Shown: piece after piece, positions 1-12,635 of the stretch
Position numbering within the stretch: position 1 is the first letter of the stretch
How the letters are laid out: the number at the start of each line of letters is the position of its first letter
Assembly: GCA_030407005.1 (NCBI GenBank)
Contig: JAUDYN010000006.1
Location: forward strand, 2,418,001 to 2,482,000
DNA length: 64,000 nt
Origin: Desarmillaria ectypa
Lineage: Eukaryota > Basidiomycota > Agaricomycetes > Agaricales > Physalacriaceae
Direction of reading: 5' to 3'
Translations under genes and position numbers: made by a program
The notes under the pieces: model-generated
What the model was told of the DNA's origin: nothing
The model's input: only the letters and a program-made list of their open reading frames with translations
Database searches by the model: none

Positions 1-1159
1 GACATTTTATTCATTACTAGTGAGTTTATACAAAGTACTACTCATACTAGTGGGGTGGGTAAGACACAATTGGATAAGAGTGACTTGGTTTGAGCTACTG
101 TGCTCATTCTGACTGAAACTGCTTCAGACTGGTGGTGCTCTTGGCCCTATACTGCTTTCTACAAGTGATAAACACTTGACTAGCCACACTCTTGGCCTAA
201 GAATAAACTATAACTCTGAGAACTTTGCTTGAACTAACTTCAAAACACTCTGGACCTTTGCAGGACACAACAGTGACTCTAATGGACTTCAATTCAATGC
301 AATTCTATGGGTGACTTAGTGACTATTAATCACTTCATTGAGGTTAAGCACAAAAGCCTTTAATTGGGGACACCAGTTACTACCAGTGAGGGCTCAACTG
401 TGGGGATGGCTTGCCTGCTTTGCATAAGCACCCATCCCACTACTTATATACTACTGAGGCAGAACTATAAATATCATCTGGGTATAGGGTATATTAGTAA
501 GGATTTCTTGGCTAGTCATGAATAATGATGAATAATCACACAATAGTCAGTCTAGTCTGTTTTCTTTTCAAATATTTGGTCTAGAGACTCCACAGTCAGT
601 CTTTCCGCACCCTTGGCACAACTACATGCCCTAGTAATGCGGTTATATGGATATCCAGATATTGGTGCCTGTAACAGCTATCTGATCATGATCGAGAGTG
701 CAGTCCAGCTCCACTAGCATCGATCATAAGAGATCTATCAAAATGGTCAGATCTGGGCTCAAGGTTAATCCATTCCTAATTTATTTCTAAGTCCTGTTTC
801 AAGATTGCCATGTGACTAGTTATCCTGACTTAGGCGTTTATGCCCAGTCTAGGCTGCTAGTGACAGAACTTGATAAGATCTGTGTACTCTGCTCCTGGTT
901 TTTGTGTGCTAGTAGCATCCTTCATTTGCTAGTGGCTGTATTTCACTTAGTCCTGCTAGCATTCGAGTTACTAGTCTGGCTGGCTAGTAGATTTAACCCA
1001 CTAATGGTGTTGCATCTAAGTCCTGGCTCTACCAGTTGCTTACTGCTTTTAACTATCAGCTCGAAGCCTCAGCTATAGTCCTCTATGTATCACTAGTATA
1101 GGATAGATGTGCAATAGTATTGTTACAAAATCGCAAAATCTAGGTGTGAATGCGTAGAT
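1..1159. other. Unassigned AT-rich repeat-like DNA
   Basis: I recognise no gene here. The stretch is unusually rich in the word CTAGT/ACTAGT. Its longest open frame (812-1078, plus) is a low-complexity hydrophobic 88-residue reading frame with no recognisable motif. It ends where homology to the retroelement Gag begins near 1,160, so it may be the insertion site of element AC or an older repeat. Confidence 0.4.
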
Positions 1160-1195
1160 GGCATATCACTGGGTCCAAGGCTGGATCAATTTTCA

Positions 1196-4100
1196 ATCCC
1201 AAGACCATCCTCTGAAAGAGGTCCTTCCAACCCTATCTCCAACCCCATCAGGAATGCACTCACTGATGCCTCCTATTTGAGGATCAAACTGACCCTCATC
1301 AAGGTCTCTGCCCTATTCAAAGAGGATCATGATGACATTGAATGCTTTATAGGCGATTGTATCACCTATTTTGAAGTGTTCTGTCATTATTTCCAGGTAC
1401 CATTGCATCTGGTGTTATTCATGACCTCTCACTTTGAAGGGGCTGCCAAGGACTAGTGGGTCTACAAGAGACCCAAATTCTGGGTGGGTGATTCCTATGA
1501 TAAAACTGCTGCTCACTTCTGATATCCCACTTGGGAGGACTTTGTCAACCTGGTCTCATGTCAATTCCAAGACCCCACCATTGAGGAAGTCCATGAGAAG
1601 CAGATGTTTGACCTCTGAATGAGAATGCAGCCTGCCTCCCATTACTTCCAGAAGTTGGAAGAAGAGGCCAAATTGGCAGGCTGATGGACCAATGAGCATG
1701 AGCACAGCACCATGGTGAAGGCCATTCATCTAGGAGTACCAAGTTCCTACATGACCTTCATCTTGAACATGGGCATCAACATTCTGCACTCATACCCAGA
1801 GTGGAAAGAATGCATCTCATGAATGTATGAGGAGTGACAATGCAAGTGGGTCTTTGATCAGACCACCAGCATGCTCTAGGATGGGCAGAAGAAGGACTCC
1901 TGCCTCAACCCCCAGCCACAAAACCCCAGCAGTAAAGCCGCTGCTGGAGCAACAAGTTACTCAGCTCCAAAGCTGACTGCTAATACAGGGGTGAGTCAGG
2001 ACACCAGAACTGGTCAGTGGACAACATATGGAGGGGCAGGAAAGTCCATGGAAATAGATCAATGATGAGCAGAGGGCAGATGCTTCCAATGTGACAAGAA
2101 AGGCCACCTGGCTAAAAATTGCCCTAAGAGAAAGGAGTTCAAAGACATTCGGTCAGTAGGGCCCACTAATGAAGTGGTGCCACCTATGATCAAAATCAAG
2201 AGGGCAAAAGATTAGGTCAATAAGGGTTTGATTCCCCTTGCTTGACCATATCTCCTGGTGGTGAGTCCTTGGTCTCCATGGGTTGGACTAATATACATGC
2301 ATCCAGACAATTACCTACAATGAACAATATATATCACATGACTTCACAAACTCCAAGATCGAAGACTCCCGAAGAATCAAAAAAGAATAGGTATGTCATA
2401 CTTCTAGAAGAAGTTGACACTATAATCTATAGTGACTTCCAAGCTCCTGATGAGGTGCAGGATTTGCCAGATGGTGCCAGCACTGCCACAAAGTCCACCA
2501 AGCTAGCACAGTAAAACTCACCAGATATGTGGGTAAAACTGCGGACTGGGGCTAGTAGGCAGAATGTCCTTGGACCTTTCAGAAGTCTGAATGCCTCTGT
2601 GCTCTCCTTAAGCAGGGAGATAAGTCCACTAGCCTTGCCAGGGTCAGTGGGGGACCAGGATAGTGCCTCTCACCAAGGCCAGGATCAGGGCCATGCACTA
2701 TCTGATCTAGTTGGGAGAAACCTAGTGGCAGAGCCGACTGCAATGCTGATTAGATTCAGATCTGGCACCATGGCCAACTCCACTGGAACAGATAGTAGCA
2801 GAACCTCAGAAGCAGCAAGCCAAGTCCTATCTCCTCCTGAGATAGTTTGAGTTCCAAAAGCAACTCAAGCTGAAGAACAGGGGGAAGCCACTAGTGCCCA
2901 GGCAGTAAAGAGGGGGCACAGCAGTAGGAACACTACCATCATCGAAGTACCTGATGAAAAAGACAACACAGCCTTTAGACTATGGCAAGCAAAACAGTCC
3001 AAAGCCAGAATCCTGACATCTGAAATCCTGCCTAACAGGGGAGTACTGAATCCCAAAATCCCACCTAACAAGGGGGTACATGATCATGTGTCATTCTAAC
3101 CCTTCAGAGTTGATTGGACTCTACAGGCAATTTGCACCACCAAGAACTTGGCAGCTGCCAAAGCCATTCTCTTCATTTGGGTTCATCTTAAACAACTTTA
3201 GGAGATAACCAACAAGCTTAAACACTGAAGAGAGCTCTGCATGTGAGCAACTCTATGAACTTCATGAACTGATTCGGTATATCCATGGCACCAAGAGTTC
3301 TGGTCAAGATTTTTTGGTGGATATCCAACTTGCTCCCTGTATGGGAAAGAAGATTCTAACAACCCATGTGTTATTGGATAGTGGTTGCACTGGCAGCTCT
3401 ATCAATTGATCATATGTCCAATAACACCAGTTGGATACCAGAAAAGCTGCTGCCCCAATTCCTGTTTACAATGCAGATGGAACCTGTAACAAGGCAGGTG
3501 ATGTAACTGAATTCATGGAACTCTGAATGACCATCAGAGACCATGTCAAACAAATCGACCTTGCAGTCATAGATTTGGGTTCCAAGATAGTATACTTGGG
3601 CCATGACTGGCTTAAATGCTATAATCCCCTAGTCAACTGGAAATCAGAAACTATGACATTCAGATAATGTCATTGCATAAAAAATTACTTCACAGTTTCT
3701 GATTCCAATGAAGAAGACAGATGGGATGAAGAGTTGGAAGAAGAAGAAACTATTCTTATGGTCAATATGCAAGAAGAAATTGTTCTTCAAGCAATACACC
3801 ATGTGAACAAATTGGCAGCAGCTGCAAATACAGAAAAACCAAAGAAGACTTTTGAGGAGCTCATGCCTCCTCAGTATCAAAGCTTTAGAGACTTGTTCTC
3901 TAAAGAAAGCTTTGATGAACTCCTCAACCAAAAACTCTGGGACCATGCCATCAAGCTGACCCTGAATGCCAAATCCACATTAGACTGCAAAGTCTATCCT
4001 CTCAACAGAAATGAACAGGAACAACTCAACAAGTTCTTGGATGAAAATCTTGATTCTGGAAGGATCCATCCTTCTACATCCCCATTTGCCTCTCCCTTCT

Positions 4101-4477
4101 TCTTTGTAAAGAAAAAGGATGGTTCACTATGACCAGTTCAGGACTATCGCAAACTGAATGAAATAACAATTAAAAATCATTATTCCCTTCTTCTAATCTC
4201 AGAACTTATTGACAAGTTGCGAGGAGCCAAGTACTTCAGCAAACTAGATGTTCACTGGGGATACAACAATATACGAATCCAAGAAGGGGATGAAGAAAAA
4301 GCAGCATTCAGAACCAACCAAGAATTCTTTAAACCTATGATTATGTTCTTCAGTCTCACAAACTCACCAGCCACTTTCCAGTGGATGATGAATGACATTT
4401 TCAAGGACTTGATCACTGGAGGGAAAGTCACCATCTATCTCAACAACATACTTATCTTCACAAAATCTCTGTCAGAA
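1196..4477 (+). repeat. Left arm of a 3.28-kb inverted repeat
   Basis: Position n in this arm pairs with position 12,349 minus n in the right arm (7,872-11,153), with no indel. Six separate open frames have mirror coordinates with identical translations, including the same internal stops. The first mismatch outside the arm is at 1,195/11,154. The first mismatch at the inner end is 4,478/7,871. Identity collapses after 4,488 to roughly 80 percent by eye. Confidence 0.9.
1240..1850 (+). pseudogene. Gag capsid domain of copy AC, broken
   Basis: Translating across stops gives a retrotransposon Gag capsid (PF03732-type) region, alignable with copy D at 27,900-28,476, including residues corresponding to FEGAAKDWWVYKRP and the FQKLEEEAKL stretch. 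Tryptophan codons have become TAG or TGA (for example near 1,454 and 1,684), which fits C-to-T or G-to-A decay. It lies inside the 3.28-kb inverted repeat, so copy B carries the identical broken version on the other strand. Confidence 0.75.
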
Positions 4478-4483
4478 CATTGA
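3734..4483 (+). pseudogene. Reverse transcriptase region of copy AC, catalytic motif changed
   Basis: Two open blocks (3,734-4,132 and 4,217-4,483) cover the reverse transcriptase N-terminal part and palm. They include FFVKKKDGSL, then [13 protein letters not shown] and FFSLTNSPATFQWMMNDIF. The catalytic box that reads YLDD in copy D (31,095-31,106) reads YLNN here (4,436-4,447), so both catalytic aspartates are asparagine and the enzyme would be dead. A TGA separates the blocks. The frame ends at 4,483 beside a deletion of about 52 bp relative to copy D. The same YLNN is present in copy B. Confidence 0.85.
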
Positions 4484-6147
4484 ATCATTGTTCCTCAAAG
4501 CAGAAAAATGCGAATTTGAGGTACTCAAAACCAAATACCTAGGAGTGATCATCAGTGAAGATGCTATCCAAATGGATCCCATTAAAGTCGCAGGAATTGT
4601 GGAATGGCTCACCCCTACCAAAAAGAAGGAACTGCAATCCTTCTTAGGATTTATGAACTTTTATCAAAAATTCATATGCAACTATTCCAAGATCATACAA
4701 CCCCTTATCCAGTTGACCAGGAAGGTCAACTGGATGTGGGGACTGGAACAAGAACAAGTGTTTACTCAACTCAAAAAGTTGATGACCACCAATGTTGTTC
4801 TAACGATTCCTTCAGATGAGGGATAATTCCGAGTAGAAGCAGATGCTAGTGATGGAGTCATCAGTGCCATCCTCAGCCAAGAACAGAATGGCAAATGGAG
4901 GCCTGTCACCTTCATATCTAAAGCATTGATGGTCATCAAACACAATTATGAAATCTATGACAAAGAATTGTTGGCCTTCATGTTGGCACTAGAAGAATGG
5001 TGCCACTATCTCATGGGCACAAAGAAAACAATTGAAATCTGGACTAATCACCAAAACCTCCAGTAATTCTGAAAACCCCAGAAACTGAATCACTGACAAG
5101 CTTGGTGGGTCACCGAATTAGCAGAATACCACTTTGTTCTTCAACACAAAGCTGAGATTGCTAACAAGAAGGCTGATCTTCTCAGTCAAAGAGACAATCA
5201 TGATCAGGGAAAAGAAGACAATCAAGACATGATTGTTCTTTCTCCTGAATATTTCAGGGCATTAATCCTGCCCACCAATGAAGAACAAGTAATGCATATA
5301 AGAGACACAACTTGACAAAAAATGCAATGGGATCAAGGGATTGAGAAGTCCCTTAATCATGAATGAGGAATCACTCAGGAAAATGAAGTCTTATGGTACA
5401 ATGGATGAATCTACATTCCTCAGGACACATCACTTCATGGGGAAATCATTGCGCAATACCATAATTATATCACTGCTAGACATCCAGGCATCGCCAAGAT
5501 GAAGGAACTCATACTACAAGAATATTGGTGGCCCAAGATGAAAAAAGACATTGAATCCTACATTAAAGGATGCAAAATCTGTCAAAAAATGAAGAGTGAT
5601 ACACAGACAAAGACTGCTCCTCTCCATCCAAATGCAATCCCAGACACCCCTTGGACTCACATATCAGTCAATATGATCACTGGTCTTTTAGAATCAGAAG
5701 GTTTTGATGCTTTACTTGTCATTGTGGACTGTTTCTCCAAAAATATCATTCTCATTCTGTGCCATGAGGAATTATCTGCCGAAGGATGGGCTCTCCTGCT
5801 CCAAAATCATGTTTATGCAAAACATGGAATGCTGCAAGTCATTATCTCAGACTGAGGTCCCCAGTTTGTATCAACATTCATGAAGAAACTCTACCAGATG
5901 TTGAACATCATGCAGAATGCATCCACTGCATATCACCCACAAACAGATGGACAGACAGAGTGGGTCAACCAAGAGGTTGAAAAATACCTCTGTGTCTTTG
6001 TCAACCATTGACAGACAGACTGGGTTGCATGGCTACCTCTTGCAGAATTCGCTCATAACAACAGAGTTCATTCTGCCACCAGCAAAAGTCTATTTATAGT
6101 CTTATATGGATGAAATTCCTGACTCATTCCTGAGTCTATCCAAAAGA

Positions 6148-6542
6148 TGTTACAACCCTGTCTAACATGTGACTTGTGATGTAAGCTTCTCTCTGGGCTG
6201 TCTCGTATTTGGACAATCACCCTTTAATAGAGAGGTTGGCTAGGTCTTTGGTTTTGTGCAGTAGAAGGTATATGAATGCAATTTAGTTGAAAGGTAGAGT
6301 ACAACAGTGAAAACTACTCTACTTATATACTGAAAGTATGGCATTATTAATAGATGAAACAGTATCATCCATGAGAGAACAGTGTGTAAGTCAGATAGAT
6401 CATGGATGAATAAGAGTAAACTAGGGTATGAATCATCAAGAAATGGGGTAGTCATCAGTGAATGCATTGATACTGTCTGAGATAAGATGTATGGTGTCAT
6501 AGATATGACAAAATCAGATAAGATAATAGAAAAATCATAACA
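6148..6542 (-). repeat. 3' LTR of copy B (395 bp)
   Basis: It begins TGTTA and ends TAACA. On the minus strand it has a TATATAAG core promoter followed about 36 nt later by the CTTTCAACTAA self-priming box. The flank at 6,143-6,147 is AAAGA. By eye it differs from the other LTR of the same element (12,798-13,080) at about 10 of 283 positions, nearly all transitions. Confidence 0.9.
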
Positions 6543-7871
6543 TTACCCCCTTGTTAAAGCAGTCATTCCAACTGCTAAGGTTCTTCTTCAGGAGTGTCAA
6601 GTTGTGATAGGACTTGATCAATCCAGTACTGGTCAATCAAGTTTTTTCATGTTTTTTTGTCCAGGTTGATAATCCATTTTTGATATCCATCCTTGTGTTG
6701 AGCAAGGTATGCAACATCTCCATTGTCAGAATATTCATGGTCTAGTATCTTGACCACTTCCTTGTTCCTGGTTATGATTTTTAGAATATATAAGGCACAG
6801 TTTACACTGGCCTTGTATTCTTTGATCACTTCCATTGTCATTTCTGATTCTTAGATCCAAGAGTTGTGTTCTCTTGTCCATCCTTTCCATTTGACTAGAT
6901 AGTCTGTGACTTCTTTGGATGGTTGTCCTCATTTGGAACATACTCAACAAGTGCATGAGTCTAAAACTTCTTCAATTTCATATTCTTCTTGACTGTTGAC
7001 AAGGTCTGGAGGAGGAGGAGACAGTTGCTGCTGATTTGGGAATGAAGGTGCAATATAGGGAGTCAACAACTTCTCATTGAATCGGGGGTATATTATCCAA
7101 TGGGGTGGTAGTTTTAGCTTGTATGCTGCCATCCCTAATTTTTTAATGATTTCTCCCCAAAGGGATGAATCCTGAGGAATATAGATTTGTCTGTCATACT
7201 ATAATACTTCATTTTCTTGGGTGATTCCCCATTTGTGATTGAGGGATTTCTCAATCCCTTGATCCCATTGTGTCTTTTGTCAGATTGCATCTCTTATATG
7301 CATCATTCGTTTGTCAGTTGTGGGCAATATTAATGCCTGGAAATGTTCAGGAGAGAGGAGAGTCACATCTTGATTATCCTCCTTTCCTTGGTTGTGATCA
7401 TCTCTTTGACTGAGAAGATCTGCTTTTTTGTTTGCAGTACCAGCTTTATGTTGAAGGATAAAGTGGTATTCAGCTAGTTTGGTGACCCATCAAGCTTGTC
7501 AACAGTTCAGCTTTTGAGGCTTTCAGAAATACTGGAGGATTTGGTGATCTATCTAGATTTCAATGATTTCTTTTGTGCCCATAGGATAATGGCACCATTC
7601 TTCCAAGGCTAACATGATGGCTAGCAACTCTTTGTCATAGATCTTGTAGTTGCATTCGGTGACCATCAATGCTTTTGACATAAAGATGACTGGCCTCCAT
7701 TTTCCATTCTGCTATCCTGGCAATCTTGACAGGATCCATTTGGATCACATCTTCACTGATTATGATCCCAAGATACTCTATTTTGAGTACTTCAAACTTG
7801 CATTTCTCTGCTTTGAGGAATAATTTATTCTCTTGAAGATGTTAGAGAACTTGTCGAATGATGATTCAATA

Positions 7872-10800
7872 TTCTGACAGAGATTTTGTGAAGATAAGTA
7901 TGTTGTTGAGATAGATGGTGACTTTCCCTCCAGTGATCAAGTCCTTGAAAATGTCATTCATCATCCACTGGAAAGTGGCTGGTGAGTTTGTGAGACTGAA
8001 GAACATAATCATAGGTTTAAAGAATTCTTGGTTGGTTCTGAATGCTGCTTTTTCTTCATCCCCTTCTTGGATTCGTATATTGTTGTATCCCCAGTGAACA
8101 TCTAGTTTGCTGAAGTACTTGGCTCCTCGCAACTTGTCAATAAGTTCTGAGATTAGAAGAAGGGAATAATGATTTTTAATTGTTATTTCATTCAGTTTGC
8201 GATAGTCCTGAACTGGTCATAGTGAACCATCCTTTTTCTTTACAAAGAAGAAGGGAGAGGCAAATGGGGATGTAGAAGGATGGATCCTTCCAGAATCAAG
8301 ATTTTCATCCAAGAACTTGTTGAGTTGTTCCTGTTCATTTCTGTTGAGAGGATAGACTTTGCAGTCTAATGTGGATTTGGCATTCAGGGTCAGCTTGATG
8401 GCATGGTCCCAGAGTTTTTGGTTGAGGAGTTCATCAAAGCTTTCTTTAGAGAACAAGTCTCTAAAGCTTTGATACTGAGGAGGCATGAGCTCCTCAAAAG
8501 TCTTCTTTGGTTTTTCTGTATTTGCAGCTGCTGCCAATTTGTTCACATGGTGTATTGCTTGAAGAACAATTTCTTCTTGCATATTGACCATAAGAATAGT
8601 TTCTTCTTCTTCCAACTCTTCATCCCATCTGTCTTCTTCATTGGAATCAGAAACTGTGAAGTAATTTTTTATGCAATGACATTATCTGAATGTCATAGTT
8701 TCTGATTTCCAGTTGACTAGGGGATTATAGCATTTAAGCCAGTCATGGCCCAAGTATACTATCTTGGAACCCAAATCTATGACTGCAAGGTCGATTTGTT
8801 TGACATGGTCTCTGATGGTCATTCAGAGTTCCATGAATTCAGTTACATCACCTGCCTTGTTACAGGTTCCATCTGCATTGTAAACAGGAATTGGGGCAGC
8901 AGCTTTTCTGGTATCCAACTGGTGTTATTGGACATATGATCAATTGATAGAGCTGCCAGTGCAACCACTATCCAATAACACATGGGTTGTTAGAATCTTC
9001 TTTCCCATACAGGGAGCAAGTTGGATATCCACCAAAAAATCTTGACCAGAACTCTTGGTGCCATGGATATACCGAATCAGTTCATGAAGTTCATAGAGTT
9101 GCTCACATGCAGAGCTCTCTTCAGTGTTTAAGCTTGTTGGTTATCTCCTAAAGTTGTTTAAGATGAACCCAAATGAAGAGAATGGCTTTGGCAGCTGCCA
9201 AGTTCTTGGTGGTGCAAATTGCCTGTAGAGTCCAATCAACTCTGAAGGGTTAGAATGACACATGATCATGTACCCCCTTGTTAGGTGGGATTTTGGGATT
9301 CAGTACTCCCCTGTTAGGCAGGATTTCAGATGTCAGGATTCTGGCTTTGGACTGTTTTGCTTGCCATAGTCTAAAGGCTGTGTTGTCTTTTTCATCAGGT
9401 ACTTCGATGATGGTAGTGTTCCTACTGCTGTGCCCCCTCTTTACTGCCTGGGCACTAGTGGCTTCCCCCTGTTCTTCAGCTTGAGTTGCTTTTGGAACTC
9501 AAACTATCTCAGGAGGAGATAGGACTTGGCTTGCTGCTTCTGAGGTTCTGCTACTATCTGTTCCAGTGGAGTTGGCCATGGTGCCAGATCTGAATCTAAT
9601 CAGCATTGCAGTCGGCTCTGCCACTAGGTTTCTCCCAACTAGATCAGATAGTGCATGGCCCTGATCCTGGCCTTGGTGAGAGGCACTATCCTGGTCCCCC
9701 ACTGACCCTGGCAAGGCTAGTGGACTTATCTCCCTGCTTAAGGAGAGCACAGAGGCATTCAGACTTCTGAAAGGTCCAAGGACATTCTGCCTACTAGCCC
9801 CAGTCCGCAGTTTTACCCACATATCTGGTGAGTTTTACTGTGCTAGCTTGGTGGACTTTGTGGCAGTGCTGGCACCATCTGGCAAATCCTGCACCTCATC
9901 AGGAGCTTGGAAGTCACTATAGATTATAGTGTCAACTTCTTCTAGAAGTATGACATACCTATTCTTTTTTGATTCTTCGGGAGTCTTCGATCTTGGAGTT
10001 TGTGAAGTCATGTGATATATATTGTTCATTGTAGGTAATTGTCTGGATGCATGTATATTAGTCCAACCCATGGAGACCAAGGACTCACCACCAGGAGATA
10101 TGGTCAAGCAAGGGGAATCAAACCCTTATTGACCTAATCTTTTGCCCTCTTGATTTTGATCATAGGTGGCACCACTTCATTAGTGGGCCCTACTGACCGA
10201 ATGTCTTTGAACTCCTTTCTCTTAGGGCAATTTTTAGCCAGGTGGCCTTTCTTGTCACATTGGAAGCATCTGCCCTCTGCTCATCATTGATCTATTTCCA
10301 TGGACTTTCCTGCCCCTCCATATGTTGTCCACTGACCAGTTCTGGTGTCCTGACTCACCCCTGTATTAGCAGTCAGCTTTGGAGCTGAGTAACTTGTTGC
10401 TCCAGCAGCGGCTTTACTGCTGGGGTTTTGTGGCTGGGGGTTGAGGCAGGAGTCCTTCTTCTGCCCATCCTAGAGCATGCTGGTGGTCTGATCAAAGACC
10501 CACTTGCATTGTCACTCCTCATACATTCATGAGATGCATTCTTTCCACTCTGGGTATGAGTGCAGAATGTTGATGCCCATGTTCAAGATGAAGGTCATGT
10601 AGGAACTTGGTACTCCTAGATGAATGGCCTTCACCATGGTGCTGTGCTCATGCTCATTGGTCCATCAGCCTGCCAATTTGGCCTCTTCTTCCAACTTCTG
10701 GAAGTAATGGGAGGCAGGCTGCATTCTCATTCAGAGGTCAAACATCTGCTTCTCATGGACTTCCTCAATGGTGGGGTCTTGGAATTGACATGAGACCAGG

Positions 10801-11153
10801 TTGACAAAGTCCTCCCAAGTGGGATATCAGAAGTGAGCAGCAGTTTTATCATAGGAATCACCCACCCAGAATTTGGGTCTCTTGTAGACCCACTAGTCCT
10901 TGGCAGCCCCTTCAAAGTGAGAGGTCATGAATAACACCAGATGCAATGGTACCTGGAAATAATGACAGAACACTTCAAAATAGGTGATACAATCGCCTAT
11001 AAAGCATTCAATGTCATCATGATCCTCTTTGAATAGGGCAGAGACCTTGATGAGGGTCAGTTTGATCCTCAAATAGGAGGCATCAGTGAGTGCATTCCTG
11101 ATGGGGTTGGAGATAGGGTTGGAAGGACCTCTTTCAGAGGATGGTCTTGGGAT
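7872..11153 (-). repeat. Right arm of the 3.28-kb inverted repeat
   Basis: Reverse complement of 1,196-4,477. The arms are separated by about 3.4 kb of less similar element sequence. The right arm belongs to minus-strand copy B and covers gag capsid through the reverse transcriptase palm, including the altered YLNN box (7,902-7,913). Confidence 0.9.
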
Positions 11154-11333
11154 CGAGTACTGATCTGCTTGGGATTCTGAAGGACATCCTCTTGGGGGAT
11201 CCGTTAGTCTCCCATGCTCTGGCTCCTTCCCTTTTTCCTTTCTAAGGTATTCCTCCATACCTTTCTGGGCAGCTTCTTCCTTTGCGAGCTCATTGCACAT
11301 TTCTTGAATGCACTTTTCCTTTTCTGCTAACAT
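10893..11333 (-). pseudogene. Gag capsid N-terminal part of copy B
   Basis: A 146-residue open block on the minus strand. It starts with a charged, coiled-coil-like helix rich in Lys and Glu (about residues 1-50), then the DPPRG linker, then the beginning of the capsid-like domain with the DDIECFIGDCITYFEVF stretch. The block ends at a TAG replacing a tryptophan in the AAKDWW motif. Part of it (below 11,153) is in the inverted repeat. The corresponding regions are 27,640-28,100 in copy D and 33,890-34,370 in copy E. Confidence 0.7.
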
Positions 11334-11789
11334 GTTCTTGATATGCTGTCATAATTCCTCCATGGTTTTTGGCATAGAGGAGGATTCTGCAGAGGCAGGA
11401 TCTGCAGTGTGGATGTCTGTCATCAGGTCTTCTCCCATGCCTGCAAATAAAAGACTACCACCCTGATAGGGGTGGTATCCTTGTTGATGTGCCCAAATGT
11501 GGGGTGGTGAGTCAGGCAGGGAATGTGGTCTTGTGACCAGAGTGTCAGGGGGATAATTGGGTGTATTTTTGTAATGGGACTGGGGATATCCTAGTCTTCT
11601 GTAGTAACCTGTATCATAGGTAAACGTATCATAACTGGGCATTCTGCCCATCCTTCTCTCATCAGTCCACCTCCAGTCACTATAACCTTTGGAGGAAACA
11701 TTCCAGTTCCCACTGTTCATCCTCCTCTCAGGCTTGTAGCCCTGGTAATAGGTCTCTGGCAGTGGAGGGGAAAAGATTGCAGTACCGGT

Positions 11790-12635
11790 TCACATGAATG
11801 CAGGCTCAAATAGTGGTATTTTGGTTTGAGCCCTGAATGGTGTCACCTCAGTTGAGTGCCAGCCAGTCATCCATGTCAGGTCTAGACTCAGTCCAGAGCA
11901 TTCTGCTTTTGATATTGGTGCATCGAAGATTCCAGGCAGCAGTCCTGAAGGGGCTAAATAGGTCCCAATCGATCTTAGAGAGGTCAGGCCAATTGTAGTC
12001 TGCCTTATCTGGGTTGAAGAGGCTATTGAGAGCAATGGGGGTTGGTGGAGTTGAGGGGTCAAGTTCTCCATCAGAGTCATCAGAGAGCTTGATGATGGGG
12101 AGAGAGTTTGAGGAGTCTGTTTCCCAGAGGTCATTGATTTGTTCTTGATGCCAGGGGCCATAGGGATGGTTTCAATCCATCCCTGGATTATCTGGATGTC
12201 AGGGCCTGTTGTGGGACTGCTCAGGGGAAGGGGATGTGGACCATGGAGGTATTCTCCAGTTGTGAGGTTGAAGTGTGGGGATTGGGGCATGGGGACAAGC
12301 GGGGAGAGAGTATGGTGGTAGGGGATCCTCAAATGTAGCCTGTATGTTCCTTGCATATTCTTTGGCAGGGGTGAGAGAGGGTCATTCCAGCTAGAATGTT
12401 GTGAGTCTTGCTTGTGCTTTGGCTTCATATGCATCCTCAATGGAGGAGGTGGAGGTATTTGGGTCTGTGAAATGGACCCAGGGACAAATGAGTGGAATTT
12501 CCGCTCGTTCTCCCAGTCAGACAGGAGGTATCCTCCAGGGAAGGACATGATTAGGGTGAGGGAGTGAGCAGGAAGGAAGTTGCAGATGTTGGGGTTGCCT
12601 TTTGTGGCAAAAAAGCATTCATGCTTCTTCTTCAT
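11790..12635 (-). pseudogene. Pro-rich and acidic Gag extension of copy B
   Basis: A 281-residue open minus-strand block. It is Pro- and Ser-rich, with low-complexity runs and no known domain in this frame. An overlapping frame carries the block conserved in copies D, E and F, with DYNWPDLSKIDWDLF followed by a PDMDDWLALN motif. Real coding is therefore spread over two frames by frameshift, and this long frame is partly accidental. It sits between the leader ORF and Gag capsid. Function is unknown; the family's position suggests structural, particle-associated or membrane-associated Gag N-terminal sequence. Confidence 0.5.

Larger units (their letters stand above)
1160..6147 (+). mobile_element. 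Ty3/gypsy copy AC, left part (5'-truncated gag to integrase)
   Basis: This is the left part of a decayed chromovirus-type Ty3/gypsy element on the plus strand. Homology to copy D begins near 1,160 inside gag, so the 5' LTR, leader and Gag N terminus are missing. Order of domains: Gag capsid (about 1,240-1,840), CCHC zinc knuckle (about 2,080-2,125), protease with a DSG-type motif (about 3,380), reverse transcriptase (about 4,000-4,800), RNase H (about 4,830-5,070), integrase zinc-binding domain (about 5,460-5,600) and DDE core (about 5,640-6,000). Many in-frame TGA and TAG codons and a roughly 52-bp deletion near 4,487 break it. It stops at 6,147, where the LTR of minus-strand copy B begins. 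The missing C-terminal part resumes at 13,081 in the same orientation, so I read AC as one host element split by B. Confidence 0.85.

Noticed and set aside
3644..3946. 100-codon minus-strand frame repeated at 8,403-8,705
   Set aside because: Antisense of the reverse transcriptase fingers; duplicated only because of the inverted repeat.
6240..6500. 86-codon frame inside the LTR, recurring at 12,890-13,084, 13,791-14,138 and 35,938-36,147
   Set aside because: The recurring frame lies in every LTR of this family, starts at unrelated positions and covers the TATA box and priming region; it is a chance frame in U3/R.
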